In this document: in pieces, positions 26,440 through 35,374 of the stretch
Numbering within the stretch: position 1 is the first letter of the stretch
Layout: the number at the start of each line of letters is the position of its first letter
Source: Candidatus Pelagibacter sp.
Lineage (GTDB): Bacteria > Pseudomonadota > Alphaproteobacteria > Pelagibacterales > Pelagibacteraceae
Assembly (NCBI GenBank): GCA_002692055.1
Contig: NZJW01000001.1
Coordinates: 1-49,855 of the forward strand
Reading direction: 5' to 3'
DNA length: 49,855 bases
Translations under genes and position numbers: made by a program
The notes under the pieces: model-generated
The model's input: only the letters and a program-made list of their open reading frames with translations
Database searches by the model: none
Told to the model about the DNA's origin: nothing

Positions 26440-27259
26440 TGTTTTACTTTTTGGCTGTTCAGGCTTACTAGGCCAGTATATTGTTTATGAGTTAAACAAA
26501 AAAAAAATAAATTATTTCTCTTTTTCACGAAAAAAACCTCGCAACGTTGAAAGGAAAAAATGGTATTCATTACATTTAGAAGAAAAAATTAATGAAAAAA
26601 ATTTAAACAAGATTAAACAAGCAAAGTTTGTAATTTTGAATGCAGCTTTAAAACCAAACCTAAAAAATAAAAAATATAGTGAATATAGAAAATGCAATGT
26701 TGATTTTATAAATCAAATTTTGATATTGCAAAAGAAATATAAATATAAAATTATTTATATTTCGAGTATATTCAAAAATAGACAATTTTATAAAAAAAAA
26801 AAATTAACTGACCAAAATGTATTTTATTTAAGAAGTAAGCTAAGTGCAGAAAATCTTATAAAACAAAAAAGTAAAAAAAATCGATATTTAATAATAAAAA
26901 CGACATCAATTTATGGTTATGGTTTAGATAAACATAAATTTATACAAAAAATGATAAAAAATAAGACTTCAAATAATAAATATTTTGATAAAGAGATTTA
27001 TAATTTTATACATGCCTATGATATTGCGAGTTTTATAGTTAATTCAATAAAAAAAAGTTATTATGGAATAAGGTATTTAGTAGGCGATTATATATCATTT
27101 GAACAAATTTATAACTTAATTAATAATAATAAGTATTATTATGCTACAAATATTGAAAAAAAAAAATCTTTTTTTTATACAAAAAGCAAATTTAACTTTA
27201 AAAGAAAAATTAATCTAAAAAAAGGAATAAATTTATTAAAAAATAATAAATTTTTATAA
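26414..27259 (+). CDS. Extended SDR (NAD-dependent epimerase/dehydratase-like)
   Basis: 281 aa. The nucleotide-binding motif LLFGCSGLLGQYIVYEL starts near residue 11. IIYISSIFKNRQFY provides the Ser strand, and the catalytic YxxxK reads YLRSK. LIIKTTSIYGYG and NFIHAYDIASFIV follow the RmlD/Fcl plan. It overlaps the ATP-grasp gene by 26 bases and ends directly before LegI. It is not a standard member of the legionaminic pathway, so it may reduce or epimerise an intermediate specific to this strain. The sequence is very Lys/Tyr-rich and divergent. Confidence 0.72.
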   Translation: MQKLNNGSDVLLFGCSGLLGQYIVYELNKKKINYFSFSRKKPRNVERKKWYSLHLEEKINEKNLNKIKQAKFVILNAALKPNLKNKKYSEYRKCNVDFINQILILQKKYKYKIIYISSIFKNRQFYKKKKLTDQNVFYLRSKLSAENLIKQKSKKNRYLIIKTTSIYGYGLDKHKFIQKMIKNKTSNNKYFDKEIYNFIHAYDIASFIVNSIKKSYYGIRYLVGDYISFEQIYNLINNNKYYYATNIEKKKSFFYTKSKFNFKRKINLKKGINLLKNNKFL

Positions 27260-28267
27260 ATGACAAAAATTATAGCAGAAGTTGGTATAAACCATAATGG
27301 AAGCTTATCAATTGCAAAAAAATTAATAGATAATGCTAAATCTGCAGGAGTGGATATAGTTAAATTTCAAACTTTTGTTCCTGAAGAAGTAGTTATTGCA
27401 AATTTAAAATTAGCACCATACCAAAAAAAAAATTTACCTCTAAATAAACAGCAATCAATGTTAAATATGATTAGTAAGTATTTTCTTAATTTTCAAGACC
27501 AAAAAAAACTTTTTAATTATTGTAAAAAAAAAAAAATTCAGTTTTTATCATCTCCATTTGATAAGCAGAGTGCCGAGTTTTTACTAAAAGAATTAAAATT
27601 AAAAGTAATTAAAATACCAAGTGGGGAGATAACAAATTACCCATTACTAAAATATATTTCAAAATTTAATGTAAAAATAATATTGTCTACGGGAATGAGT
27701 AGATTGGATGAAATAAAAAATGCGATTAATATTTTAAAAAAGGGTAGAAAAATAAAATTAAAAAATATTTGCATTCTCCATTGTCATACTGATTATCCTA
27801 CTAAATTGAGCGACTGTAATCTTAATTCAATTAATTTTATAAGACGTCACTTAAATGTTAAAGTCGGCCTTTCTGACCATACAAATTGTAATAATGCAGC
27901 TTTTTTAGCCGTTGCCATGGGCGTTGAATACATTGAAAAGCATATAACATTAAATAAAAATATGAAGGGTCCTGATCATAAGGCTAGTCTTGAAACTAAA
28001 GATTTAATTGACCTAGTCAGAATGGTGAATAAAGCTAAACAAATTTTAGGTACATTTCATAAAGAACCAACAAAAAATGAATTAAAAAATATTATTTTTG
28101 CTAGAAAATCAATAGTTGCATCAAGGCCTATAAAAAAAGGAGAAATGTTTAGTGAAGAAAACATGACAACTAAAAGGCCTCTTTTGGGAAAGCCAGCATC
28201 TGATTGGAAAGAATATATTGGTAAAAAAGCTAAAAAAAACTTTAAGAATGATGAGTTTATAAAATGA
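27260..28267 (+). CDS. legI: Nonulosonic acid synthase (LegI/NeuB family)
   Basis: 335 aa. The NeuB barrel starts with IAEVGINHNGSLSIAKKLID, and has VKFQTFVPEEV, KIPSGEITNYPLL, STGMSRLDEI, LHCHTDYPT, GLSDHTNCNNAA and EKHITLNKNMKGPDHKASLE. The C-terminal SAF (antifreeze-like) domain, residues about 275-335, contains RKSIVASRPIKKGEMFSEEN. It condenses a 6-carbon N-acyl amino sugar with phosphoenolpyruvate to make a 9-carbon nonulosonic acid such as legionaminic acid. Length is normal. It sits in the expected order with LegG downstream, overlapping by 4 bases. Confidence 0.94.
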   Translation: MTKIIAEVGINHNGSLSIAKKLIDNAKSAGVDIVKFQTFVPEEVVIANLKLAPYQKKNLPLNKQQSMLNMISKYFLNFQDQKKLFNYCKKKKIQFLSSPFDKQSAEFLLKELKLKVIKIPSGEITNYPLLKYISKFNVKIILSTGMSRLDEIKNAINILKKGRKIKLKNICILHCHTDYPTKLSDCNLNSINFIRRHLNVKVGLSDHTNCNNAAFLAVAMGVEYIEKHITLNKNMKGPDHKASLETKDLIDLVRMVNKAKQILGTFHKEPTKNELKNIIFARKSIVASRPIKKGEMFSEENMTTKRPLLGKPASDWKEYIGKKAKKNFKNDEFIK

Positions 28268-29412
28268 AAATCTTGGTAGCTAGTAGTTCAAGAGCAGATT
28301 ATGATTTGCTTCATCCGATAGTATTAGAACTTAACAAAGTAAAAAAAATTAAATGTGAATTTTTAATCACAGGTTCACATTTTAGTAAGTTACTTTCAAC
28401 AAAACTAAATAAAAATACAGATAATAAAATTGTAAAAAAATACCTAAATATTTTAAATAAAAAAAAAACTAACACTGAGTTAATTTTTTCTAATGCAATA
28501 AAAAAATTTAGTGGGTATTTAAATAGAAATAGACCGGATATTTTGATGGTACTTGGCGATAGATTTGAAGTTTTTTCCTTAGTAATTTGTGCAACTTTTA
28601 AAAAAATTCCAATTGCACATATTTCTGGAGGAGAACTCACCGAAGCCAGTATGGATGATTCTATTAGGCATAGCATTACTAAGCTCTCTCACTTTCACTT
28701 CGTTGCGAATGATATATATAAAAAAAGAGTTATTCAGTTAGGTGAAAATCCTAATCAAATTTTTATTACTGGTGGCACAGGTATTGATAATATAAAAAAT
28801 TTAAATTTTTACAGCAAAAATCAACTAGAGAAAATTTTATGTTTTAAATTTAAAAAGTATAATTTTATCCTAACTTATTTACCTGTAACTTATCTAAACA
28901 ATCAGACTTCACATAAAAAGGAAATAAATACTATAATATCAGCACTAGCTAGTTTTAAGGATTGTAATATTTTTATAACTTATCCCAATCTTGATGAAGG
29001 AAGTAGAGAGATAATTAAAGAAATAAAAAATTTTAAAAAAAATAATAAGAATATTAAAGTTTTTAAAACCTTAGGAAAAGCAAGATATTTATCTATTTTA
29101 AAACATTTTGACTGTCTTATAGGAAACTCATCTAGCGGTATAACCGAGGCTCCTTATTTGGGTATTCCAACAATTAATATTGGAGACAGACAAAAGGGAA
29201 GGTTAAAATCCAAAAGTATAGTTGATTGCAATCCAAATCGAATGGAAATTATTAAAAAAGTAAAAAAAATACTTAATAAAAAATTTAGACATAAAATACA
29301 AAATCAAAAAACCTATTACGGCAGTGGTAATTCAAGTAAAAAAATTGTAAATATAATTAGAAGAATTAGTTTAAAACATATTCTTAATAAAAAATTTTAT
29401 AATATTAAATGA
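28264..29412 (+). CDS. legG: Hydrolysing nucleotide-sugar 2-epimerase (LegG/NeuC family)
   Basis: 382 aa, GT-B-like fold. Diagnostic segments are SSSRADYDLLHPIV, VLGDRFEVFSLVICAT, HISGGELTEASMDDSIRHSI and GNSSSGITEAPYLGIPTI. NeuC and LegG invert C2 and release the nucleotide from UDP- or GDP-linked N-acetylated sugars, giving the free mannose-configured sugar used by LegI. The start overlaps the LegI stop in ATGA. The gene is complete. Confidence 0.93.
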   Translation: MKILVASSSRADYDLLHPIVLELNKVKKIKCEFLITGSHFSKLLSTKLNKNTDNKIVKKYLNILNKKKTNTELIFSNAIKKFSGYLNRNRPDILMVLGDRFEVFSLVICATFKKIPIAHISGGELTEASMDDSIRHSITKLSHFHFVANDIYKKRVIQLGENPNQIFITGGTGIDNIKNLNFYSKNQLEKILCFKFKKYNFILTYLPVTYLNNQTSHKKEINTIISALASFKDCNIFITYPNLDEGSREIIKEIKNFKKNNKNIKVFKTLGKARYLSILKHFDCLIGNSSSGITEAPYLGIPTINIGDRQKGRLKSKSIVDCNPNRMEIIKKVKKILNKKFRHKIQNQKTYYGSGNSSKKIVNIIRRISLKHILNKKFYNIK

Positions 29413-30524
29413 GTCAGAAAGAAATTTTTTGGTGTAAAAATTGTGTAGTTATGTCTACAAGACCCAGAACTACGTTTGATGAGAGAGGCTTTTGTTCAGC
29501 TTGTCAATGGTCTGAAGAAAAACAAAATTTAAATTGGAAGCAAAGGGAAAAATTATTAGAAAATCTGTTAAACGAATATAGATCAAATGGAAAAAAATAT
29601 GATTGTATTACAACTGTAAGTGGAGGTAAGGATGGTTCATATGTTTCTTATAATTTAAAACATAAACATAAGATGAATCCATTGGCTGTTACTATCAGAC
29701 CTATAATGGAGACTGAATTAGGAATTAAAAATCTAACATCTTTTGTTAATAGTGGCTATGATCATATTCATGTCACGCCTAACGCTGAAGCTATGAGAAA
29801 ACTAAATAAAATTGGCTTAATAGAAATGGGTTTTCCTTACTATGGTTGGTTAATCGCAATACACTCTGCAGTTTTAAGAGTGGCTGTTCAGTTTAATATT
29901 CCATTAGTTTTTTATTCTGAGGATGGTGAGGTTGAATATGGTGGTGATGCAAAATATAAAAATGACGGATTGTACGGTGTAGATTATATGATTTCCCGAT
30001 ACTTAGAATCGGGTTACGAAAAAGTGTTAAAAGAAGCTAATTTAACGGAATTAGAAAAATATTGGTTCAAAATGCCAGAGCCAGAAGAGTTAAAAAAATT
30101 GAAGCTGACTGTTACACATTATGGTTTTTATGAAAACTGGGATCCTTATAGAAACTACGAAATTGCAAAAAAATTTTGTGGGCTACAAGAAAATGAAGAT
30201 TTAAATGAGGGAAGTTATACAAATTTTGCTCAAACAGATCAAAAAATTTACGCGTTACACGTATACTTCATGTATTTAAAATTTGGGTTTGGAAGAACAA
30301 CTCAAGATGCAGGCATAGATGTAAGACGTGGAGCAATGACACGTGAACAGGCTGTCCAATTAGTAAAGATGTATGACAATATTTATCCCGAACAATTATT
30401 TGAAGAATATTGTGAATATTATCAAATGGATATGAAAGATTTTTTAGATAATATTGATAACTGGGCCAATAAAGATCTATTTGAGAAAAAAAACATTTGG
30501 ATACCAAAGTTCGAAATTAAATAA
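29409..30524 (+). CDS. N-acetyl sugar amidotransferase (PseA/WbpG/PtmG type)
   Basis: 371 aa. Two Cys pairs at the N-terminus, WCKNCVV and FCSACQW, suggest a zinc ribbon, followed by the PP-loop ATP pyrophosphatase motif TVSGGKDGSYVSY (about residues 67-79). The family uses ammonia and ATP to turn an acetamido group on a sugar or nonulosonic acid into an acetamidino group. HisH- and HisF-like genes follow and would supply ammonia from glutamine, as in Pseudomonas O-antigen (WbpG with HisH2/HisF2). It shares an ATGA overlap with LegG. This implies an amidinated nonulosonic acid. Confidence 0.92.
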   Translation: MSQKEIFWCKNCVVMSTRPRTTFDERGFCSACQWSEEKQNLNWKQREKLLENLLNEYRSNGKKYDCITTVSGGKDGSYVSYNLKHKHKMNPLAVTIRPIMETELGIKNLTSFVNSGYDHIHVTPNAEAMRKLNKIGLIEMGFPYYGWLIAIHSAVLRVAVQFNIPLVFYSEDGEVEYGGDAKYKNDGLYGVDYMISRYLESGYEKVLKEANLTELEKYWFKMPEPEELKKLKLTVTHYGFYENWDPYRNYEIAKKFCGLQENEDLNEGSYTNFAQTDQKIYALHVYFMYLKFGFGRTTQDAGIDVRRGAMTREQAVQLVKMYDNIYPEQLFEEYCEYYQMDMKDFLDNIDNWANKDLFEKKNIWIPKFEIK

Positions 30525-30529
30525 TAAAA

Positions 30530-31159
30530 GTGAAAAAAAAAATTCATATTCTTGACTGTGGATTCGGTAATATTGAGTCCGTAAAAAACGCTTTAGATTA
30601 TTTAGAAATTGATAATCACATTTTAGATAATCTTAACAATATTAAAAATATATCGCATTTAATATTACCTGGAGTTGGTAATTTTAACACATGTATAGAT
30701 ATACTCAAAAAAAAAGAATTGATACATCAAATAAAAAATTACGTAGAAAAGAAAAATTTTTTACTGGGCATTTGCGTAGGCATGCAATTATTATTTGAAT
30801 ATGGTGATGAGGGTGGAGGTACTGAAGGTATTAAGTTATTTAAAGGTAACTGTAAAAGACTGGAAAACATCAATAATTTACCTTTACCACATATTGGATT
30901 TAATGTCGTAAAAAAACCAAATAGCTTAATGTGGAAAGATATAAATGAAAACTCAAATTTTTATTTTGTACATGAATATGGTATTGATGAAAATCAACTA
31001 AAAGGAGAAGCAGATATTAAATATGGTGTTACAAAATATACAAATAAATTTATTTCTTACGTAGAAAATAAACACGGGAATATTTTTGGTGCTCAATTTC
31101 ACCCCGAAAAAAGTCAATCAAACGGTCTAAAATTTTTAAGAAATTTTTCAATTTTATGA
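30530..31159 (+). CDS. hisH: HisH-type glutamine amidotransferase for acetamidino sugar synthesis
   Basis: 209 aa, GTG start at 30530 just after the amidotransferase stop. It is a class I glutaminase: the nucleophile Cys in LGICVGMQLLFEYGDEG (about residues 78-94) and the His-Glu pair in FGAQFHPEKSQ near the C-terminus are present, and LILPGVGNF makes the oxyanion region. It hydrolyses glutamine to ammonia, channelled through the HisF-like partner encoded next (ATGA overlap). Context with the sugar amidotransferase makes a role in glycan synthesis far more likely than in histidine synthesis. Confidence 0.92.
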   Translation: MKKKIHILDCGFGNIESVKNALDYLEIDNHILDNLNNIKNISHLILPGVGNFNTCIDILKKKELIHQIKNYVEKKNFLLGICVGMQLLFEYGDEGGGTEGIKLFKGNCKRLENINNLPLPHIGFNVVKKPNSLMWKDINENSNFYFVHEYGIDENQLKGEADIKYGVTKYTNKFISYVENKHGNIFGAQFHPEKSQSNGLKFLRNFSIL

Positions 31160-31950
31160 TTAATAAACGCATTATTTTTTCACTTTTATATGCCGATGGC
31201 TTTTTTCATTTAAGTAGAAATTTTAGGTTACAAAAAGTTGGAAATGTAGAGTGGATAAAAAATAATTACGGTTTTGGGGAGACCTGTAATTTTATTGACG
31301 AGTTAATAATAACTTTTGTAAAAAGAAATCCAACATTTGAGGACTATATTCAATATTTTGATGATATAAATAAACTAAGAAAGAAAATATTTGTTCCCAT
31401 TATACTTGGAGGAAGAATAATGAGCTTCAAAAATGTTAAAAACTGTTTTTTAAACGGTTCAGATAAAGTTCTGATAAATACTTTATTTTATAACGATCCA
31501 GGAAAAATTACAGAGTTTTCAAATTATTATGGTAAGCAGGCAATATCTTTAATGGTTGATTATAAAATTATAAATGAAAAAGATAAGTTGAAATTTATAT
31601 CTTATAAAAACTGCGGTCAAGATGTTGGCGAGAATATTGATGAAAAGTTTATTAATAAAATCAATAATTTGCCATGTGGAGAAGTGATATTTAACTCAAT
31701 TGATAATGACGGAAATGGATCAGGTATTAATCTGGATATAGTTAAATTGCTAGCAAATATTAAAAAACCATTGCTAATGATGGGTGGTGCAGGAAAACCT
31801 GAGCATATAAGTAAAACTTTAAAATTAGAAAAAGTGAGCGGCGTAGTTACAGCCAATTTATTTAATTTTCTTGGCACTGGATTAAAAAAAGCTCGAGAAG
31901 AATGTTTTGTGAGTGGAATAAAACTTCCAATTTTTGATGAAGAAATATAA
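31156..31950 (+). CDS. hisF: HisF-like subunit for acetamidino sugar synthesis
   Basis: 264 aa, (beta/alpha)8 barrel related to imidazole-glycerol-phosphate synthase subunit HisF. VPIILGGRIMSFKNVKNCF, GSDKVLINTLFYNDPGKI and GGAGKPEHI follow the HisF phosphate-binding pattern, and MVDYKIIN keeps one active-site Asp. The residue that aligns by eye with the N-terminal catalytic Asp of HisF (KRIIACLD in Thermotoga) is Leu here (KRIIFSLL). That fits paralogues that serve only as ammonia channels for WbpG-type enzymes. It overlaps HisH by 4 bases. Confidence 0.88.
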   Translation: MINKRIIFSLLYADGFFHLSRNFRLQKVGNVEWIKNNYGFGETCNFIDELIITFVKRNPTFEDYIQYFDDINKLRKKIFVPIILGGRIMSFKNVKNCFLNGSDKVLINTLFYNDPGKITEFSNYYGKQAISLMVDYKIINEKDKLKFISYKNCGQDVGENIDEKFINKINNLPCGEVIFNSIDNDGNGSGINLDIVKLLANIKKPLLMMGGAGKPEHISKTLKLEKVSGVVTANLFNFLGTGLKKAREECFVSGIKLPIFDEEI

Positions 31951-31961
31951 TAAAATATTTT

Positions 31962-33008
31962 ATGAGATCTTTTTTAGTTAAAAAAAAAAATACTCTTAAA
32001 GAGGCATTAAAATCAATAAATAGTAATGGCAATAAGTGCGTTGTGGTCGTTGATGAAAAAAATAAGCTTTTAGGAACACTTAGTGACGGTGATATAAGGA
32101 AAGCTATAATAAAAAAAGTAAATATAAATTCAAGTATTGAAAAATATTTTAATAAAAAATCTTATTTTATTAACAAAAAAAATACTAAAAATCGTCATCA
32201 CATTCAAAATCTATTTTTAAAGAAACATATAGATTTGATACCTGAAGTTGATGATCAAGGAGTAGTAAAAAAAATTATTACATGGTCTAATTTTTTTGGA
32301 AAAGAAAAAAAATTTAAAATAAAAAAAACACCAGTAATTATCATGGCAGGAGGTCAAGGAAAAAGACTAAAACCGTTTACAAATATTTTACCTAAACCTT
32401 TAATACCCATTAAGCACAAACCTGTTATTGAATATATTTTGGATAAATTTACATCTAATGGTTATGATAATTTTTATATCACCATTAATTATAAATCACA
32501 AATTATTCGGTCGTATTTCAATGACATAAAAAAATATAAAAGAATTAAATTTTACGATGAAAAAATACCTAGAGGGACAGTAGGATGTTTGAGTGATATG
32601 AATTTACCAAATTGTAAAAATTTTTTTATCACAAATTGTGATATTATTTTAGATATTGACTATGCTGATTTAATGAAATTTCATACTAAAAATAAAAATC
32701 ATCTTACACTTGTTGCTTCAGCCAAAGAATTCAAAATCCCTTATGGAGTTTGTCAGCTAAACGACAATGGCTCGCTAGAAAAAATAAAAGAAAAACCATC
32801 ATATGATTTCTTAGTAAATGCTGGATTATATTTATTGAATTATGACATTAAAAAAATGATACCTAAAAATAAATTTTTTGATCTAACTGATCTATTAAAT
32901 ATTTTGATTAAAAAGAAGTATAAAATTGGAGTCTACCCTGTAAATGATACACAATGGATAGATATTGGACAATGGAGTGAATTTAAAAAAGCATTAGAAA
33001 ATCTGTAA
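31962..33008 (+). CDS. ptmE: CBS-domain sugar-1-phosphate nucleotidyltransferase (PtmE-like)
   Basis: 348 aa. Residues about 1-115 form a CBS pair (VVVVDEKNKLLGTLSDGDIR, LIPEVDDQGVVKKIITW). Residues about 120-348 form a nucleotidyltransferase: VIIMAGGQGKRLKPFTNILP, PKPLIPIKHKPVIEYILDKF and the metal-site ITNCDIILDIDY. This domain order matches Campylobacter PtmE, which makes GDP-glucosamine for legionaminic acid synthesis. Finding it with LegB/LegC/LegG/LegI supports a GDP-linked pathway here. The CBS pair may sense nucleotides. It starts 11 bases after the HisF-like gene. Confidence 0.88.
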   Translation: MRSFLVKKKNTLKEALKSINSNGNKCVVVVDEKNKLLGTLSDGDIRKAIIKKVNINSSIEKYFNKKSYFINKKNTKNRHHIQNLFLKKHIDLIPEVDDQGVVKKIITWSNFFGKEKKFKIKKTPVIIMAGGQGKRLKPFTNILPKPLIPIKHKPVIEYILDKFTSNGYDNFYITINYKSQIIRSYFNDIKKYKRIKFYDEKIPRGTVGCLSDMNLPNCKNFFITNCDIILDIDYADLMKFHTKNKNHLTLVASAKEFKIPYGVCQLNDNGSLEKIKEKPSYDFLVNAGLYLLNYDIKKMIPKNKFFDLTDLLNILIKKKYKIGVYPVNDTQWIDIGQWSEFKKALENL

Positions 33009-33908
33009 GTGAAAAAAAATTTTTTAATCTATGGTTATGGAAATATTGGAAAAAAACATCATAGATTGTTAAAAAAATATACTAACTCAAATATTTATAT
33101 TATCTCTGCGAGGAAAAATAAAAATTTTTTTTTACCTAAAGAACTAAGTAAATTAAAATTTGTTAAATTCCAACTAATTATAATAGTAAACGATACAAAT
33201 TTACATTTACCCACATTAATAAAAATTAGAAAGTACTTCAAGTCCACTCCAGTTTTAGTAGAAAAACCTTTACTTATTAGCAATAAAATTAATCATATTA
33301 ATAAAAATATTTTTATAAACTTTAATTTAAGACTACATCCTTTAATAAAAAAGTTAAAAACACTAGTTAATAAAGATAAATTCTTTTATTGCAATATTAC
33401 CTGTTTTTCTTTTTTACCTACATGGAGAAAAAAAAATTATAAGCATTTTTATAGTTCTTCTGCAAAAAGAGGAGGTGGTGTTTTGTATGATTTAAGTCAT
33501 GAATTTGATTTAATGAATTTTTTATTTGGAAAATATAAAGTTACTCATTCAGTAAATAAAAAAATTTCGAATTTAAGTATTAATTCTGATGATTACGTTC
33601 AAGCCGAAGGGCAATTTTATAAAAAAAGTAAATATTTTAATATAACACTTTCTTATTTTAGCAGGATACAAAAAAGAGAGATTTATTTAGAGGGAAAAAA
33701 TATATCAATACATGCTTGTTTATTAAATAATAGAATAACAATTATAAATAATAAAAAAAAGAAAATTTTAAATTTTCAAAAATTTAACCTTGAAACAACT
33801 TTTGAAGATACTTACAAATGTATACTAAATAAAAAAAGTCATTTATTATGCAATATCGATGATTCAGTATTTTTAACGAATATTTTTAAGACGATTAAGG
33901 GTAAATGA
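33009..33908 (+). CDS. Gfo/Idh/MocA family oxidoreductase (PtmF-like)
   Basis: 299 aa, GTG start immediately after the preceding stop. The Rossmann start FLIYGYGNIGKKHHRLLKKY and VLVEKPLLI (EKP motif) identify the family, and RGGGVLYDLSHEFDLMNFLF is the conserved catalytic-region segment. Its place next to the PtmE-like gene matches the ptmE-ptmF arrangement of Campylobacter legionaminic acid loci, where the function is thought to concern precursor supply. A second, broken member of the family lies at 35375. Substrate not established. Confidence 0.84.
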   Translation: MKKNFLIYGYGNIGKKHHRLLKKYTNSNIYIISARKNKNFFLPKELSKLKFVKFQLIIIVNDTNLHLPTLIKIRKYFKSTPVLVEKPLLISNKINHINKNIFINFNLRLHPLIKKLKTLVNKDKFFYCNITCFSFLPTWRKKNYKHFYSSSAKRGGGVLYDLSHEFDLMNFLFGKYKVTHSVNKKISNLSINSDDYVQAEGQFYKKSKYFNITLSYFSRIQKREIYLEGKNISIHACLLNNRITIINNKKKKILNFQKFNLETTFEDTYKCILNKKSHLLCNIDDSVFLTNIFKTIKGK

Positions 33909-33912
33909 TTAT

Positions 33913-34614
33913 ATGAAAGTATTATGTACAATATGTGCCAGAGGTGGTTCAAAAGGGCTAAAAAATAAAAATATAAAAAAGTTACTAGGTAGTCCCTTAA
34001 TTTGTCATACAATAAAGCAAGCACAGGATGCTAAAATATTTCATAATATAGTTGTGAGTACAGATTCTAATAAAATACAAAAAATTGCTAAAAAGTTTAG
34101 AGTTTCTAGCTGGTATTTGAGGTCAAAAAAATTATCTAATGACTATTGTTCAAAATTATCAGTTATAAATGATACTTTGATAAAATCTGAAAAAAAATAT
34201 GGTATTAGATATGATTATATATGTGATTTAGATGTTACATCTCCGTTAAGGAAAATAAATGACATCATCATATCATATAAAAAAGTTAAAAAAAAAAATA
34301 TACAAAACCTAGTATCTGTTTGTTTCTCAAAAAAAAATCCATTTTTTAATATGATTATTAAAAAAAAAAAGGGCTATGAGATTGTTAACTCGTATAAAAA
34401 ATACCTAAGAAGACAAGATGCACCTTTATGTTACGACGTGAACGCATCTATATATTTTTGGAAAAGATCCGCATTAATTAATAATAAAATGCTAATAGGG
34501 CCTCAAACAAACATACATATTATGCCACAAAATAGATCTATTGATATTGATACTAAAGATGATTTTGAATATGTAGAATATTTGTTAAAAAAAAATGGAA
34601 AAACTAGACTTTAA
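33913..34614 (+). CDS. legF: CMP-nonulosonic acid synthetase (LegF/NeuA family)
   Basis: 233 aa. The N-terminus CTICARGGSKGLKNKNIKKL is the CTP-binding motif of acylneuraminate cytidylyltransferases, and YICDLDVTSPLRKINDII contains the metal-binding Asp residues. VCFSKKNPFFN and RRQDAPLCYDVNASIYFW also match the family. It activates the nonulosonic acid with CTP for transfer by a glycosyltransferase. It follows the Gfo/Idh gene by 4 bases and overlaps the next SDR by 20 bases. Confidence 0.92.
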   Translation: MKVLCTICARGGSKGLKNKNIKKLLGSPLICHTIKQAQDAKIFHNIVVSTDSNKIQKIAKKFRVSSWYLRSKKLSNDYCSKLSVINDTLIKSEKKYGIRYDYICDLDVTSPLRKINDIIISYKKVKKKNIQNLVSVCFSKKNPFFNMIIKKKKGYEIVNSYKKYLRRQDAPLCYDVNASIYFWKRSALINNKMLIGPQTNIHIMPQNRSIDIDTKDDFEYVEYLLKKNGKTRL

Positions 34615-35368
34615 AAATAAAAAAATTTTTGTAATTGGAGGGTATGGGTTGATTGGAAATGCCGTTGCAAATTTGTTAAGTTACAATGGGGCCGAAGTTT
34701 TTATTTTAGAACAAAATAAGTTAAAAGTAAATAACTTCAATTTTTGTAAGTTTAAAATTACTGATCAGCTTTCATCCATAGAAAAGAATTTAGAAAAAAT
34801 TTTTAAAACTCATGGTGTTCCACATGGTATGATAAATTGTTCTTATCCTAAAAATAAACTTTGGAGTAAAAGTTCTTTTAAAAATATTAAACCTTCCGGC
34901 TTTAACGAAAATATTGATTTACACCTTAAATCATACACTTGGATTGCAAAACTTTTTGCTGAGAAAATGAAATTAAAAAAAATTAAAGGAAAAATTGTTC
35001 AGTTAACATCTATATACGGAATTCTGGGGCAGGATTTAGAAGTCTATAAAAATACAAGAATGGACGAAAATATCATTTATCCATTAATCAAAGGTGGTAT
35101 TTCAAGTTTCACTAAACAATTAGCCTCATACTTTGGCAAACATCAAATATCTATTAATAATCTTTGTCCAGGTGGCGTTTTAGAAAATAGAAAAAATAAG
35201 AAAAAACAAGAAAATAATTTTTTAAACAATTATAAAAAAAAGGTTCCATTTAAAAGATTGGCTAAAAACGAGGAAATTGCTAAAGTTGCTGTTTTCTTAC
35301 TTAGTAACTACTCCGATTACATAACTGGTCAAGATATCATTGTAGATGGCGGTTGGAGCATTATCTAA
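34595..35368 (+). CDS. ptmA: Short-chain dehydrogenase (PtmA-like)
   Basis: 257 aa, classical SDR. FVIGGYGLIGNAVANLLSYN is the cofactor loop, IVQLTSIYGILGQD has the catalytic Ser, YPLIKGGISSFTKQLA holds the YxxxK, and the C-terminus YITGQDIIVDGGW is the standard SDR ending. Similar genes (ptmA) lie in Campylobacter legionaminic acid loci beside ptmB, ptmE and ptmF, as here. The reaction is uncertain but is thought to concern an amino-sugar precursor. It overlaps the CMP-synthetase gene by 20 bases. Confidence 0.86.
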   Translation: MEKLDFKNKKIFVIGGYGLIGNAVANLLSYNGAEVFILEQNKLKVNNFNFCKFKITDQLSSIEKNLEKIFKTHGVPHGMINCSYPKNKLWSKSSFKNIKPSGFNENIDLHLKSYTWIAKLFAEKMKLKKIKGKIVQLTSIYGILGQDLEVYKNTRMDENIIYPLIKGGISSFTKQLASYFGKHQISINNLCPGGVLENRKNKKKQENNFLNNYKKKVPFKRLAKNEEIAKVAVFLLSNYSDYITGQDIIVDGGWSII

Positions 35369-35374
35369 AATTTT

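Noticed and set aside
30530-31950. HisH and HisF as part of histidine biosynthesis
   Set aside because: They overlap a WbpG-type amidotransferase gene and no other his genes are present; the HisF copy also appears to lack its first catalytic Asp.
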